64,000 nucleotides of DNA. Source: Limnephilus marmoratus (taxonomy: Eukaryota; Arthropoda; Insecta; Trichoptera; Limnephilidae). Both the position numbers and the translations under genes were made by a program. Under the pieces are notes generated by a model. The model saw only the letters and a list, made by a program, of their open reading frames with translations. It was not told the origin of the DNA and searched no databases. Where the stretch lies: NCBI GenBank assembly GCA_917880885.1, contig OU862927.1, positions 40,513,571 to 40,577,570 of the forward strand, given 5' to 3'. Shown here piece by piece: positions 1 to 13,200 of this stretch (positions are counted from its first letter, which is position 1; the number at the start of each line of letters is the position of its first letter).

Positions 1-59
1 GCAGGAAAGGAGAACTACGGATGACTTCACAATGTCATTTATGGAAAAGGAAAAGAATT

Positions 60-640
60 GTGGTCCTAGGAGTGATCCTTGATGCATCCCAGAAAAAGTT
101 GATTGGTATTTTGTTTTATGCCAACTGCACGAAGAACACCAGGTTAGATTTCGTATCATATTGTTATTAGGAGAAAAACAGACTGCAAAGTCGTTGATAA
201 AAAATAAAAAAGAGGAGAGGTTCTGAGTTTGAACCTTGAGGAACATCGAAAACACAGAACATTCAGTGGATTAGTGTTTTGTTTCAGGCCAACTATATGA
301 ATGCATGTACAGTTATAGAAAAAAACGAAATAAATGGATAACAATGTCAATTCTAAAAATGGAAAATAGAGGTGGCTCCAAGATTGATCCTTGAGGTGCC
401 CCAGAAAATACTGAAAACTTAGCGAATTGTTGTTTGTGTTGTTTTAGGCCAACTGCAAAAAGCTCCCCATAATTGTGTAGGTAGGATTTTGCGGGTTGAA
501 GTTCATGTTTTGTTAAGAGAAGAAAATGAAAAATAAAAGTGGACCCAAGATCGAACCTTGAGGCATGCCAGAAAAAAAAATTTCAGCAGATTGGTGTGTT
601 GTTTCAGGCCAACTGCAAGAAGCCACCCACATGCCCCGTG
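60..640. repeat. Four degenerate tandem units of about 160 bp ending on a splice acceptor
   Basis: Each unit has a segment like GATCCTTGAGG-xx-CCCCAGAAAA followed about 35-50 bases later by TTGTTTCAGGCCAACTGC. The second segment occurs near 112, 281, 440 and 599; the last is the real acceptor and exon start at 608. On the minus strand the first segment reads as the reverse-transcriptase motif (G/D)(A/V)PQGSxxxPLLF, clearest near 360-400 and 225-255. The units therefore look like amplified pieces of a LINE RT plus the exon edge. Confidence 0.6.
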
Positions 641-790
641 TGCCAGCGCTCCTTCAAGGGACCCGGCATGCTACGGCTGCACATGAAGACACACGAGGAG
701 CGACCGCAGCGCCAGCCCACCTGCACCATCTGCCACCGCGTCTTCAAGACCAAGACCATCCTCTACCGCCATCGGCAGACGCATTTCGAG
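608..790 (+). CDS. Zinc-finger gene, first visible exon (fingers 1-2)
   Basis: The exon follows a TTTCAG acceptor and ends at a GT donor; it is 61 codons, phase 0 at both ends. It encodes two fingers, starting CPVC and CTIC and ending HMKTH and HRQTH. The acceptor lies in the last unit of a degenerate tandem repeat. Confidence 0.88.
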
Positions 791-3700
791 GTTGGTTGGT
801 TGTTCCCTCAATCTTACGTGTTACGTCAAGTCACTTTCATCCTGTAAACTAGCAATATTCAAACCCTCAACATTACTAGATTTCTGATTGTCGTATTGGT
901 GAATGGATATGTTATTCTTTATTCTATGGTTGTAACCTTGAACTGTTGTAGTGTTTGCATTATTTGATAATCATTATTCCGGTCCACTGTCCCAGCAAAA
1001 GACCCATCCGTGCACCATCTGCGAGAAGAGCTTCATCAGCAACTACGCGCTACAAGCACATCTGGCGCGCCACCGTGGAGAGAAGCCACACGCCTGCAAT
1101 GACTGTGGAAAAACCTTCTACAATAGCACCGATCTCAAGGTGAGAAAAATTACCCCAAGGGCACATAATTTTTATCTGTTTCCTTCCTTTCTTATGTGGT
1201 GTATCGTAAAAGCTTCCGCCTTGTAGAGACAGATGGCGGTGATATCAGCTATCGGTAGATTCCGCTAGATGGCAGGCCGCGTAGTGCTTAAGTTCTCCGG
1301 CAGGGGATCGGAGGGCTCAGAGGCTGTGTTTCAGTTATCACTCGCCAGAACCATTATAGCTAGCTTCTAGTTAGGTAGACTACCGCAGTCCCAATTGTAT
1401 ACGCGAAGTATAAATAAATCCAGATACGAAGAAGAATCTATTTTTATTCCGAAGTAATCTCCATCCGAAGGATTGGGAGAATCTGTTAGTGTGTCCATAA
1501 GATAACAGAACACTACATTTTTGTATATTTTATTGTACGCTATGCCAATACTGGTTACATGATATCACATAATCACGGCGTGAAGCCTGGAATTAAAGCA
1601 TTATTTTTAATATCTTCTCCCCTTGTCTTATTGGAGTTGGTTATCGATCATTTGGACAAAGCACCTCTAATTGTGCCTGTTCTGTGCTGCTACCTCAGCG
1701 GCCTCTATTTCTGTCTTTTTTTTTCTATAGAATCTCATCAAAATCTCACAGCTTGGACCCTAGAAAAAAGCTCTTCTATCGTAGCATTCCCCATATTGTA
1801 TTTATATTATTTTGGTAGGTTCACATCAGACTACACACCGGCGAAAAGCCGCTGACGTGTGGCGAGTGCAGCAAGACCTTCCGGCGCCACTCCACCCTCT
1901 GCCAGCACATAAAGAAGCACCGCGGCATTCGGGACCACGTCTGCACCGTCTGCGAGAAGGCCTTCTTTGAGGTCTCCAAGCTAACTGCACACATGCGGGT
2001 GCACACAGGTAATGATGTACCCCTTAATATGTTGTTCTTATACAGCTGTTTATTGTTTCTCAGTTTATGTAATGCAGTAATTATTATTCTGAATAGGAGA
2101 AAAGCCGTATGAGTGTTCTTACTGCATGCGATGCTTCGCCCAGCAGTCTGCGTTGATCTACCACCAGCGCACGCACACGGGCGAGAAGCCCTACCCCTGT
2201 AAGATCTGCGACGCGCGCTTCACCACCTCTTCGGCGCGCAACAACCACATGGTCACGCACACCGGCATCAAGAAGTTAGTAATGCATCCTTCATCTCTCA
2301 ATACAATGGATTAACATTTGCACATCATCATGCCTAATTTAGGTGCTCATTCTTCCTGCCCCCAATTTTCCCTGAGATCTTTACGTTTTCTGATATCTGT
2401 ATTCCCTGATCATTTATTTCACAGTCCAATCTTTTCCTTGCTACCTGTTTCCCCAGCTGATTTTTTCCTTTACCCCTGTTTTTGTTGATTGCTCTATTCC
2501 AAGACCATTTTTTTTTACTGATCACTGTTGTTTTCCATGGCCAACTCTTTCTGGTTCATTCTTTTTTTAAATCACTATTTTCGAAAACCAACATTCTCCC
2601 AAATCACCCATTTCCCTGACCACTATTTTCCATGTCCAACACTCTCCTAACTCGCCCATTTCCCTGACCACTATTTTGCATGTCCAACACTCTCCTAACT
2701 CGCCCATTTCCCTGACCACTATTTTCCATGACCAACATTCTCCCAACTCACTAATTTCCCTGACCACTATTTTCCATGACCAACATTCTCCCAACTCACT
2801 AATTTCCCTGACCTCTATTTTCCATGACCAACATTCTCCCAACTCACTCACCAACTTTTGACCATCTTTTCCCTTGTTTTTCACATCATTCATTCTTCTA
2901 ATGCAAAAGCTTCCACCTATTGGAATGTCGAGTTACAAATGTTTGTGTGATGTCCTCAGATTCCCATGCACGGTGTGCACCAAGGGCTGCACCAATCGCA
3001 CAGAGCTGCGCATCCACATGACCAAGCACACAGGCGAGAAGCTGTTCCCGTGCACCGAGTGCAACCAGCGCTTCTCCACTGCCTCCTATCTCGCCGTGCA
3101 CCGGCGCCACCACAGCGGCGAGAAGAAGTATCTGTGTCTCACCTGCGGCAAAGGTAACTGAAGCCTTCTAATCATTAAATACTGTTCAAATATTTTTCAA
3201 ACGCTAAATATTGTTTCATGGTCATCATTTCAATTTTTTCAGGAATGTCTATGGTTAACATTTAAATGCAAATGAAAAATACGGTGTTCCCCCTTTCAAA
3301 CATTGTTTAACCTGTTGAGAAATTTGACACATTTAGGGGACAAACATCCGATTATCGTTAGAGTAAATTTGAGCCTTTTAGGGGACAGGTCGTACGGTCT
3401 TATAAAAATCATTACATCTCCCTTATTATCAGGACGAGAAATGTGATCTAAGCAGTGTTAGAAAGAGATAACACTACATTACGATTTGAATTCCATAGAT
3501 ATCCACAAAAAAAATAAATTATTCGTTTTTATGACGTCAAACTTCCTGTTATGAAATATTTAATTACATTTCATCACAATTAAGTCTAGTCACGTACCTC
3601 TTATTTTTTCAATATTTGTTTGGTTTAAAACGCCAGTTGATTTTTCTTTAAATATAGAACTTTGGGCCATTCAATTATTTTTGAAATCAGAGGTTATAAA

Positions 3701-6700
3701 AAGCCATTTTTTCCTTAGAGCTGGGCACTTTATTTGGGAAGCAGTCTAGAGAGGTGGACTCCTTTTTGAAAGGGTCACTGTATATTTTCCGAGTTTATTT
3801 ATAATGCAGTTTCATTAAAATATATTGATATTTGTTGAAAAACTTACGGAATGTAAAATTATATCCCGTGTGTTTTGCTTCCTACAAGTTTAAATGGCGT
3901 GAAACCGAAACATTCTATAAAGAATTTAACTGACCGGGATTTAACAGTATTTTCCTGCAGTGGAAGGAATTTAAATAAAAATAATATTTTACAAACTCGG
4001 AAATTTCTTCGTTGTAACCGTCTGTCGGACATGTTTGGAGAATAATTAAAATAAACTTGAAGAACCATCAATTATATGCATGGAAAGCAGCTAATTTGAC
4101 CATGGCATTGGTCTTGATCTGGTACTGGCTCAATCTTTAAAGACGAATGAAGTACAACAGCAAAGCAGAGAGCATCATTCAACATTCCTTGTTGATATCG
4201 GACTTAAGTATAAATTTAGCTAGAATAGATTTTTGGTTGATCCTTGGGTGAGTGTTACATTATTATAATTTTTAATTGTTCTTGGTTAACTGGATTTTAT
4301 TTGTTATATTTTAAATATATTATCAACTCTGTTATATGAATACTGTCTTTCTTTTCATTATTAAAAGTCTTAATTGGTCATAAAGTATTTAATCCCCAAG
4401 GCCCTGACAGAGAATTATGCTTTACCGTCTGTTAGCCTGGTTTATCAACCAGTGGCGCCCTTAAATAAAGCTAGCAGATACAATCATACATTACTCACAT
4501 ACCTTTCAATCTCAAATTTAACCCGAAACTATTCCCACAATTACACTTAACATTTGACACACTCTTTTCTAAGTAACATTCCACCAGAGCAATGTAAGGT
4601 GAAAATTATTATGTTTGCATTCAAAATTTTAATATTTCAAAAATAACATGCTTACTTCTAATAATATACAATTTTAAAGCGTATTTAATCCACTAAGTAC
4701 CAATAAAATTTATAGTTTGTTTCCGTCAATGCCTGGAATCCATTATGAGAGAGAGCTTTTTATTACCGTTTCGCGCATGTTTATTTCCCATATTTGCCAT
4801 TTTATTCGACTTGCCACACTTTCTTTGAATTTCGTTTTAGAGAAAAATTTATTTCTTCTAACACAGCAATTTATTTGTCAAAAATTTATTTGTCAAAAAT
4901 TTTCACCTTCGCAGCCCAGAACTTTTTTGACATATCTATATTTGATGCATTTTAAAGGTTTCCATTTTATGAAGTACCAAAAGCTTTCTTGTATTGTAAT
5001 TTTTTTGTTATAAAACAACCACTTTAGAAAACACAAATAGGGTGACGATACTTCTGACAGCAAAGCTAACCATGTCAAACTGTACGCACCCTATCCCCTG
5101 CAGCCTGCAAACAAATTGAAAATAAATAAATTGACCATCTGGCTAAAAAGGTTGATCATCACCGCTAATGTACTTGTTAATATGATTAAAGTGTATATTT
5201 TGGTAATTCCTTTAGGTTACGTAGAGTCAGGGTCGTACAAGAAGCACCTCCGGACCCACTCCAAGGCGGAGATAGAGGCGGCAGAGGCAGCGGAGGCTAG
5301 CCGCAGCGCCGCCGTGACAGCGCGCCCCCCGCCGTCGCAGGGCAAGGGCTATGCCTGTCCGCTGTGCCCCAAGACCTACACGCAGGGACAGAATCTTAAG
5401 AAGCACATGGCCTCGCACGGCCTGCTCAATCAGGCAAGTCTACAACTTATCATATCATTTTTACCATAAGTCTATCTATCACCTGCTTCATGGAAGTTTA
5501 TTGCTATTCTTGCCCGAGTTGCCAAATCTTCAAACCGAAATCCTTTTAATGAACAGATTACAATTTAGGAGGTGGGTATGGGTACTGCCGCCCCGGGCAC
5601 CATTTGTTTTGGGAACCAACACCTCTGCCATAGGTCACCCCAAGTGCTTCGCTACGTTTGGTGACCTAGCACGGGTGCCCGGGTTCATGGGGTGAGGTTT
5701 GTCCGGGTCTTGGCGGCAGATGCCTCTGACCACCATCTGCATGGCAAGCCAGATTGGGAGAGACTGGTTGAGGGAGTCCCTTTGACTTGTACTCTCTCAG
5801 AATATCGCGTTGTACCGCAGTGGGAGGGAAGGATTTGTGCGTCCGTCACTCCTGGACACACTGACCCTCCTTCTACCCAAAAAGACCCTCCAGACAGCAT
5901 CCTGAAAGATGACATAGGCCCTGAGCGGAATTATTTTCCTCAGGGCCTCCTGTGGGAGCTAATGTAAAAAAAAAGAAGATTATAATCAATTTCACTGGCT
6001 TGTCTTTTTTTATGTGAATACCTCACAAGAGTCCCAGTCGCTCCCGTCTGGCGCCAGTGTGTTGCGCCAGTGTGTTGCTCCAGTGGCATCCCCATGGTAT
6101 GTTGTGAGGCTGAAAGGTAGTGGGGGGGAGAAGGAAATGAGGGATAGGAAGGGGGGACACCAAACACAACTAAAGCCATATCAAGCAACGTTTCAATTCT
6201 GAATGGTGAACTAATATTATTTTAAATGAATTAATCGTGAAATAACACAAATTAAACAAATAAATTTTATTTAAGTCAAGAACCTTACCCCTCAACCACG
6301 GAGGCCGTCAGAGGTTGTCTGGGGTCTATGAGTCAAAAAATTTTATGTAATAATAATTAGATAATATATAGAGCGCCGTTTTGTGAAAAATCTCTTGCTG
6401 GGAGCTACGATGAACATTGGTGATTCAGTTTTTCTTTTAAGAGCGTTTAACCAGCCAGCGGACGAAAATCCACATTTCGTCGAAAGTTGTTCTTACGATC
6501 GTGCAGGGCGGTTACAATGAGAAAGATTAATTATTCTCCGTACCAGCTTTTTTAAATTATAACTCAATATCAAATTTATTTCAATCCAAATTAGCTTTTA
6601 TTTATACCTTCATTCAAAAATGCTGAAAGGCGTGATGATAAAACTATTAAAATCATGTACTTTTTGTAATTATTTTTTGATTATAAGTATTTATCATTTT

Positions 6701-9700
6701 TCAATAATGTCTAAATTTAATAAGAATGTTAAAAAAAACTGAAATATATTAGTTTGTAAGTGCGCAAATAAATACACAAATGGACCAATTTTCACCAAGA
6801 AACAAACACATGTACGTACATATTTTTTAATGATTTTATTGAAACTAAAATTAGAATTCTAAAACATGCGTTTGCTAGATAATGTATTGATTTATTTTAC
6901 TGCATGATTATATTATTTGAAATGGGTGTGGTATAATACAAAATCTTTTTTGAAAATTTAACAAATCTGCCAACGACCTATGGAATAACCTTATTATACT
7001 AAAAATTTATTACATGCGAATGCTAGATAAAAGAACAATCTTTCGAAATCCATTTATAATTTTTTATGGAAAAGAGTCAATACGTCTAAAATCTGATTTG
7101 AAAATGACATATTTCTGGTTTTCTCTGGTAATGCCCTCTTAAGTCGGTATGGATTACGTTTCTAGGGATTACCTGTTGGGAACCCTTTTTTTCTTTTTTG
7201 TAAGCCTTTTGATGTTCAGAAAAAGCTTCTCTCATGAAATGTTTCCTGTTTTTTAGATTCTTGACTTTATTCTTGGTTCTTGGCTTCACCCATTTGAAGC
7301 TGTGCAAATTTAATTTTGAGAGTTACTTCTCGATCACATACGTTCTGCTTTATAGTTGTAATTTGCACTTGTATACTTTAAGGCGGGTCCAAAGCTCAAA
7401 CATTTGCCGTGAATGCCGTTACAGTCCCTCAAACATCACATCAACATTTTTTGTTTTCCGTCTCCTCCGTTTGTTGAAACGCGGTTCAAAGATTGGGGTG
7501 AAGTTCGCACGGTCCACACAATTTGACAAGTGGTCTGAGGTACGGACCTGTCCACGTGTACGCAGTTAACACGTGACGTTTGATGTTTTTGGCGTTTATA
7601 TCAATGTTAAAATGCGTTCTGATGAAAAAGAGATGCATCAGGGAGAAAACACAGATATTTTAATAGATATTTATTTATCAGGAAAGATTTTCGACTAATA
7701 TCGATTACTGTACGACCTTAAGTTACTATTAAGAACTTGAGAGTGTGTAAATAATTAAGTAGCATCAAAAATAGAATATCGATTTGAATTGGTCAATTTC
7801 TACCATCTCTCTGAAACTGATTTATAAGTTAATAGACTTTATTTAATACGAAAGAAATAATCATCCATTACGGCAGTATTTATTTACAATTTAAAATCAT
7901 AATTATTAGGTCCGCGCATAATACCATAATTTGACATAATACCAAAAAACTTGACGTTTGACGTTTATCGTTTACATAAATGTTAAAAAGCGTTCGATGA
8001 AGAAAAGATACATCAGGAAGTAAACACAGATATTTATTTATCAGGAAAGATTTCCGACTAACATCGATTATTACACGACCTAAAGTTACTATTAACTCGT
8101 TGAATGCCGGGGTATGCCAGCAAAAAGCACCACCAATTAAAACGCGGCATTTTGACACCACGTGACATTTCGTGTCTCGCGATTCTGACACTGTCCTTGA
8201 GAAATTTAGAACAATAGAAAGGTCAAAACCGCAGTTAAAGGAATTTTTCCCGCGCATGCGCAAGAACTGCGCACGTTCCCGCGCTCCGGTAAATCATTAA
8301 TATAAATTATATGGAGTGACCAAGCGAATTGCGGTTTTCTCTATGGTAAAGAGCGATAATAGAGCAAGCGATTCTGACCGTGTTCTTCATACACTTTCTT
8401 TATACATAAGGGTCAAAATCGCGTGTAAAGTCTCACGACACGCCGGCGCACGAGCGGCACCTGAGCGGTTAACAATTTAGAGTGCGTAAATATTTACATC
8501 AAAAACAGAATAATAATATAAATATATTTGATATTATATTATAATTTTATTATCAATTATTTTTATTATTATATTATATTTAGGTAGGGTCAGTGGGCCG
8601 GTTGTGGCCACCTTAAGGATTTTTCGTTTTTGAATGAGCACCAAACTTGCACATAAATGTAAATTATAATTTTTCCAACATTAATGTACAATAAAAACAC
8701 CTGTCTTTAATATATGTAAATATATCCAGTAACAGTTCTTTAATTATTTTTAAATAATTTTAATCAGTTCTGGCCACACCCGTTTGCCAGTTTTGGCCAC
8801 ATGAATCTATGTAGGGAACTTACATTTTTTATCTAAATTAAACACAGTAATGATTATAAATCGATGTTTATTATTCAAGTTATACAATAAACTTATAAAA
8901 AAAATAAGATTTAGCGCAAATTTACATGCACGTCCACATATTTTTTTTTTTTATTTATTTATTTTTTTTTTTTTATTTTTCGTTTTTTTTTTGTTTTTGC
9001 ACGTCCACATATTTTGTTACGCAAAGTACTACGGGGGACTTTGTAGTTTTTACTAGCAGTAGATACCTTCATACCTCCTTTTATAGCATCGAGTGCCAAA
9101 ATCACTTTCGATGGTGAATAACAAAAAAGTTTGCGTTTTGAGTGCTCAATAGCATCTTTCTTCTTATTTGCCGGAGTCATTTTCACAGTTCTGAAGAAGA
9201 AACATAATAATTTATTAAGTTAAAATATCAAAATTAGCGGATATGTACATTTTTTTAGATAATGGCCAAAACTAGTACTGTATGGGAGCCGCTTGTGGCC
9301 ACCAACGTGGCCACAACCCATACATTTGTATAAATTCTTGTGTCAGTAATGGCCACATCGAAAAATCATGTTTAAACAACCAATTTGCTAAAAATAACCT
9401 CAAAAACATATTACTTTACCCTTTTATAATGGGTACAACTTGTTTTCAAATAAAACATCAAAAGGATTATAAATATATATTAAGATTACTTACAGTGGGT
9501 TCCTTAAGGTTTTGGATAACAATCTCAATAAAAAATTCCGCAACACTTATTCGCATCGACCAAACACAAACTGTTAACAATAAGATTTATTGTGTCACTT
9601 GTCAACGAAGACCATTGACAAATATGCATTTTGCCATTGAGTAAAAAAGATTCGATTTTATTTAGCTTATATTCCGACTTGAAATATAAATGAAAATGAA

Positions 9701-10204
9701 AATGGCCAGAACCGGCCCAATGGCCACAACCGGCCCACTGACCCTACTGTTATATTATATTTATAATATTTTAAACTCGTGATTACTCTCGCTCATTGCA
9801 CATAAGCACAAAAGGCCATTCCGTTTTTTCTCTATACACAACATCATCGCGCGGCGTCTGTCAAAAAATTAATTATACCCCCCCGCCGGCCCCCGCCTGC
9901 CTTCCCGCTTCACCCGGGATGGAATGTTTATGAAATGTTTTCCGTCCAACATGGGAAGCTCGAAACACAACAAAAGTTGACAATATTTATGATGTTGATG
10001 ATGAACATTGGATGTTGTTATGGGACTGTCGAGGCAAATGTTAAAGCTATTGACCCCGCTTTACATGTGTTAATAATGTTACCTTATTTCCTACAGAATA
10101 ACCAAATACTAACCAGTCAGCAGCAACAACAACAACAGCAGCAGCAACAGCAACAACAGCAGCAACAACAGCAGCAACAACAGCAACAGCAGCAACAACA
10201 ACAG

Positions 10205-10239
<35 letters not shown>

Positions 10240-13200
10240 AGCGTTACAGCAACTAGCACAACAGCAACTAGTGCAACAGCCACAGCAACAACTCCAAGTA
10301 CAGACGATACAGATCCACCCGCAGCACATTGGAGGAAGTCAGCCAATACAAATACATGTAAGCATCACCTCTTGAATCAACACCAAATTGGTAATTTAGC
10401 AGGGGTTCATGGGGTGAGTATTGTATAGGTCTTGGCGGCTAATGCCTTTTCCCACCTACTGCGTGGCGGGCCGAATCGGGAGATACTGGTTGAAGGATAC
10501 CTAATCTAGACCTCTCCAAGTGGACTCTCTCGATCCATCGGCTTGTACCGGATGGATGGATTCATACGTCCGTCACTCCGGGACACATTGACTCCCAGAT
10601 TCATACTTAACCCTCATACCTTTTTCCTTTCCAGAACTTCCTCTCTTTCCTTTCCCTAGAAAGATCCTTCACACAGCGTCCCCAAAGTGATGTAGGCCCT
10701 GAGGGATTTTTTTTCCTAACCCCCACCCATAAATTCAATTAAATTTCCTTTTTTCTTATGGCCTCTTAGTTATATTTCTACTGTAGTAGTTTGGGCACTT
10801 TTAATTCAGGAGAAAACCCCATTTTTTTACATTAACTCCGCACAGGAGGCTCTGAGGAAAATAATTTCCCCCAGGATCTATGTCTCCTTAGAAGATGGTG
10901 TGTGGAGGGTCTTTTTAAGGAGAGGAAGGAGTTAACATGGTTCTTGAAGAGACACGTGTTGTAAGAAAAAGGAAACAGAGGCCGGCAAATTGTTCCACAG
11001 CCGAGCTGTTGAGCTCAAGGACGAGTCGTAGAAGCGACCCGTTCTCATGTGACAAATGCCAACTGTGTACATATTGATGCCGAGGGGATCGATGACGCTA
11101 GTCCTCGGAGCAACTTCTATTGAAATACTGGAAGAACAAGGACAGCATTCCCACCCGACACCTGTGACAACCCATTCGTTAAGATGGGATTTTGGGCAAT
11201 AGTCCTGGTCACCAATATGGGCTGTCGGGTCACCTGTTTGGTGAATATGTTGTTTATGTGTTTTATCCAGATCTGGCAGCTTGCAGAGCTTGCCCACGTC
11301 TGTAAGACTGGATGCGTGTTTAAATATGTGCAGAGGTGTTTAAATAATAACTCTTGATATTCACGCAAGTCACAATGTATTTACAACAGAAACTTTATGT
11401 TACAATAATTTGTACAAGTTTAATATTATTCTTGCTTTGAGGCAAAGCAGGTGGAGAGGGCGAACACTAGAACCGGAATGGTTTTGCAAAACAAAATGCA
11501 TTGTCACGCACCTAGCGGGCGAGTGGTGACCGGTGGTACCACCATGCAAAATCTAACAAAAATTATATTTTATGGTTATTCGCTGCCTCGCTACAGGGTA
11601 TCAATCAAACGGATCGCCCGTTTCTGCACAGTCAAGGGTTTTTTCAGGTATTTTGGAGCTCCAGACCAGAGATGGCTGTCAAATTCTATTGTGGGGTGCA
11701 CTTGCGATTTGAACATAATTAAACATAATTAGACATGATTGGGTCTTTGAAACATTAAACTCAACGAGATCTTGTATTTATGATAATGTGTGTTGTTTGT
11801 TTGTTGCAGGCTGTGGGAGTCCATCAAGTCCAGCAGCAGCAGGTCCACGTGGCTTCCTCTGCCTGTCAGCCGGTGCAGATACCCAATATAGTGCAGGTCT
11901 GCAAACAACACTTACCTTCTTTTAACCTAAACTAACCTAACCTTTACATGTATTGGCGGTAAATTAAATAACAGTATACAAAAAAGGTAATATGTAAACA
12001 ATAAGACAATAAAATAATTTTTCAAGTGCAGGTAATTATAGAGTAGTATAGTGAAACCCTCTTAAGAAGTTTTCCAAGGGACCGGAAAAAACAAACTTCT
12101 TTAACAGGAAAACCTTACATGTGGGAAAAATTGGGCCCAGGGATGGAAAAAAGCAAGCTTCTTAAGCCACGAAATTTCTTAAGAGGGTTTCACTCACATA
12201 ATAGTAGATATAATGTGTATTGTATTAGTAACAATTCCAGAGATAGGATAACACATCTAAATATTAACCTATTAACCTGTAATCGGCCAGAGACGCGCGG
12301 GAAAAAATTTAAAAAATTTCGAATAAATTATGTTTGTCTGCAATTTTGACCCTTCTATGTACAGAATTTGTATGAAGAACAAGGTCAGAATCGCTTGCGC
12401 CCTCATTTTCCCATAAGTCAGGTAAAAATTTCATTCACCTTGCAACCCCAGAATATTTTTAAACAATTTTATCTGTGGCATGAAAATGTCAAATTTGCCG
12501 CGAATTTTATCTGTGAAGTCGATGCGTGTTCCTCGACTAAAACATCGTAAAATCTATTAATTTACGTAATTAACGCAAGTAATGTTGTTTTGGTACATAG
12601 TTTATTGTTCTAGGAATGTGTTTCGGTCAATAAAATATACGATATCTCAAAATTAATCCACAAAACATTCAATTCAAAATGGTGGTTTTTAAGGAAATTT
12701 CCGTATTTTTCCTGGAATTTGATGGCCTCCCACAGGTTAAAGGACCGAAAGCGTGGAAACATTGCTTGAAATGGCTTTCGTACATGACGTGACATGTTGA
12801 GTAAGGGTTTGACACCAGTTGCGTGCTACTGATAGTGCTGGTAGGGGCTACGCGAGTTGCATTCGCATCCACCATTGTTTGACAGAAATGACGTCCTAAT
12901 ATTATTTGAATGTTAAATTTGTTCTGGAGGTGGGAAAATATCCATGATTATATTTACTAGAATGCGCATAATATATTGGAAAAAGCATTTAGCAGAAAGG
13001 TGTGGATTGAGGTTGGTTTATTGCAAGTCCTTTAACCGGTCAAATGCCGGAACATTTCGCGGAAATTCGAGGAACTTCGCGAAAAAACACTAAAAAAACC
13101 ACCACTTTGAATTTTGAATTGAATGTTTTGTTGATAAATTTTGAGCTATTGTATATTTTATTGACTGAAACACATTCACAACACAATAAACTATCTACTA

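Noticed and set aside
2567..2893. A 108-residue minus-strand frame with repeated [14 protein letters not shown] units
   Set aside because: It is the translation of a 48-bp intronic minisatellite whose length is divisible by three; both strands are open for that reason alone.
4380..4470. LTR retrotransposon boundary with GTGGCGCCC primer-site-like sequence
   Set aside because: No paired LTR, polypurine tract or coding remains could be found nearby; one short match is not enough.
9282..9644. A 120-residue plus-strand frame inside the TIR element
   Set aside because: It has no similarity I recognise, opposes the HTH frame's strand and has AT-rich codon use; probably a chance frame.
10047..10346. 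Minus-strand Val/Ala-rich and Cys-only frames opposite the polyQ exon
   Set aside because: They are shadows of the CAA/CAG repeat on the other strand, with no splice signals or start context.
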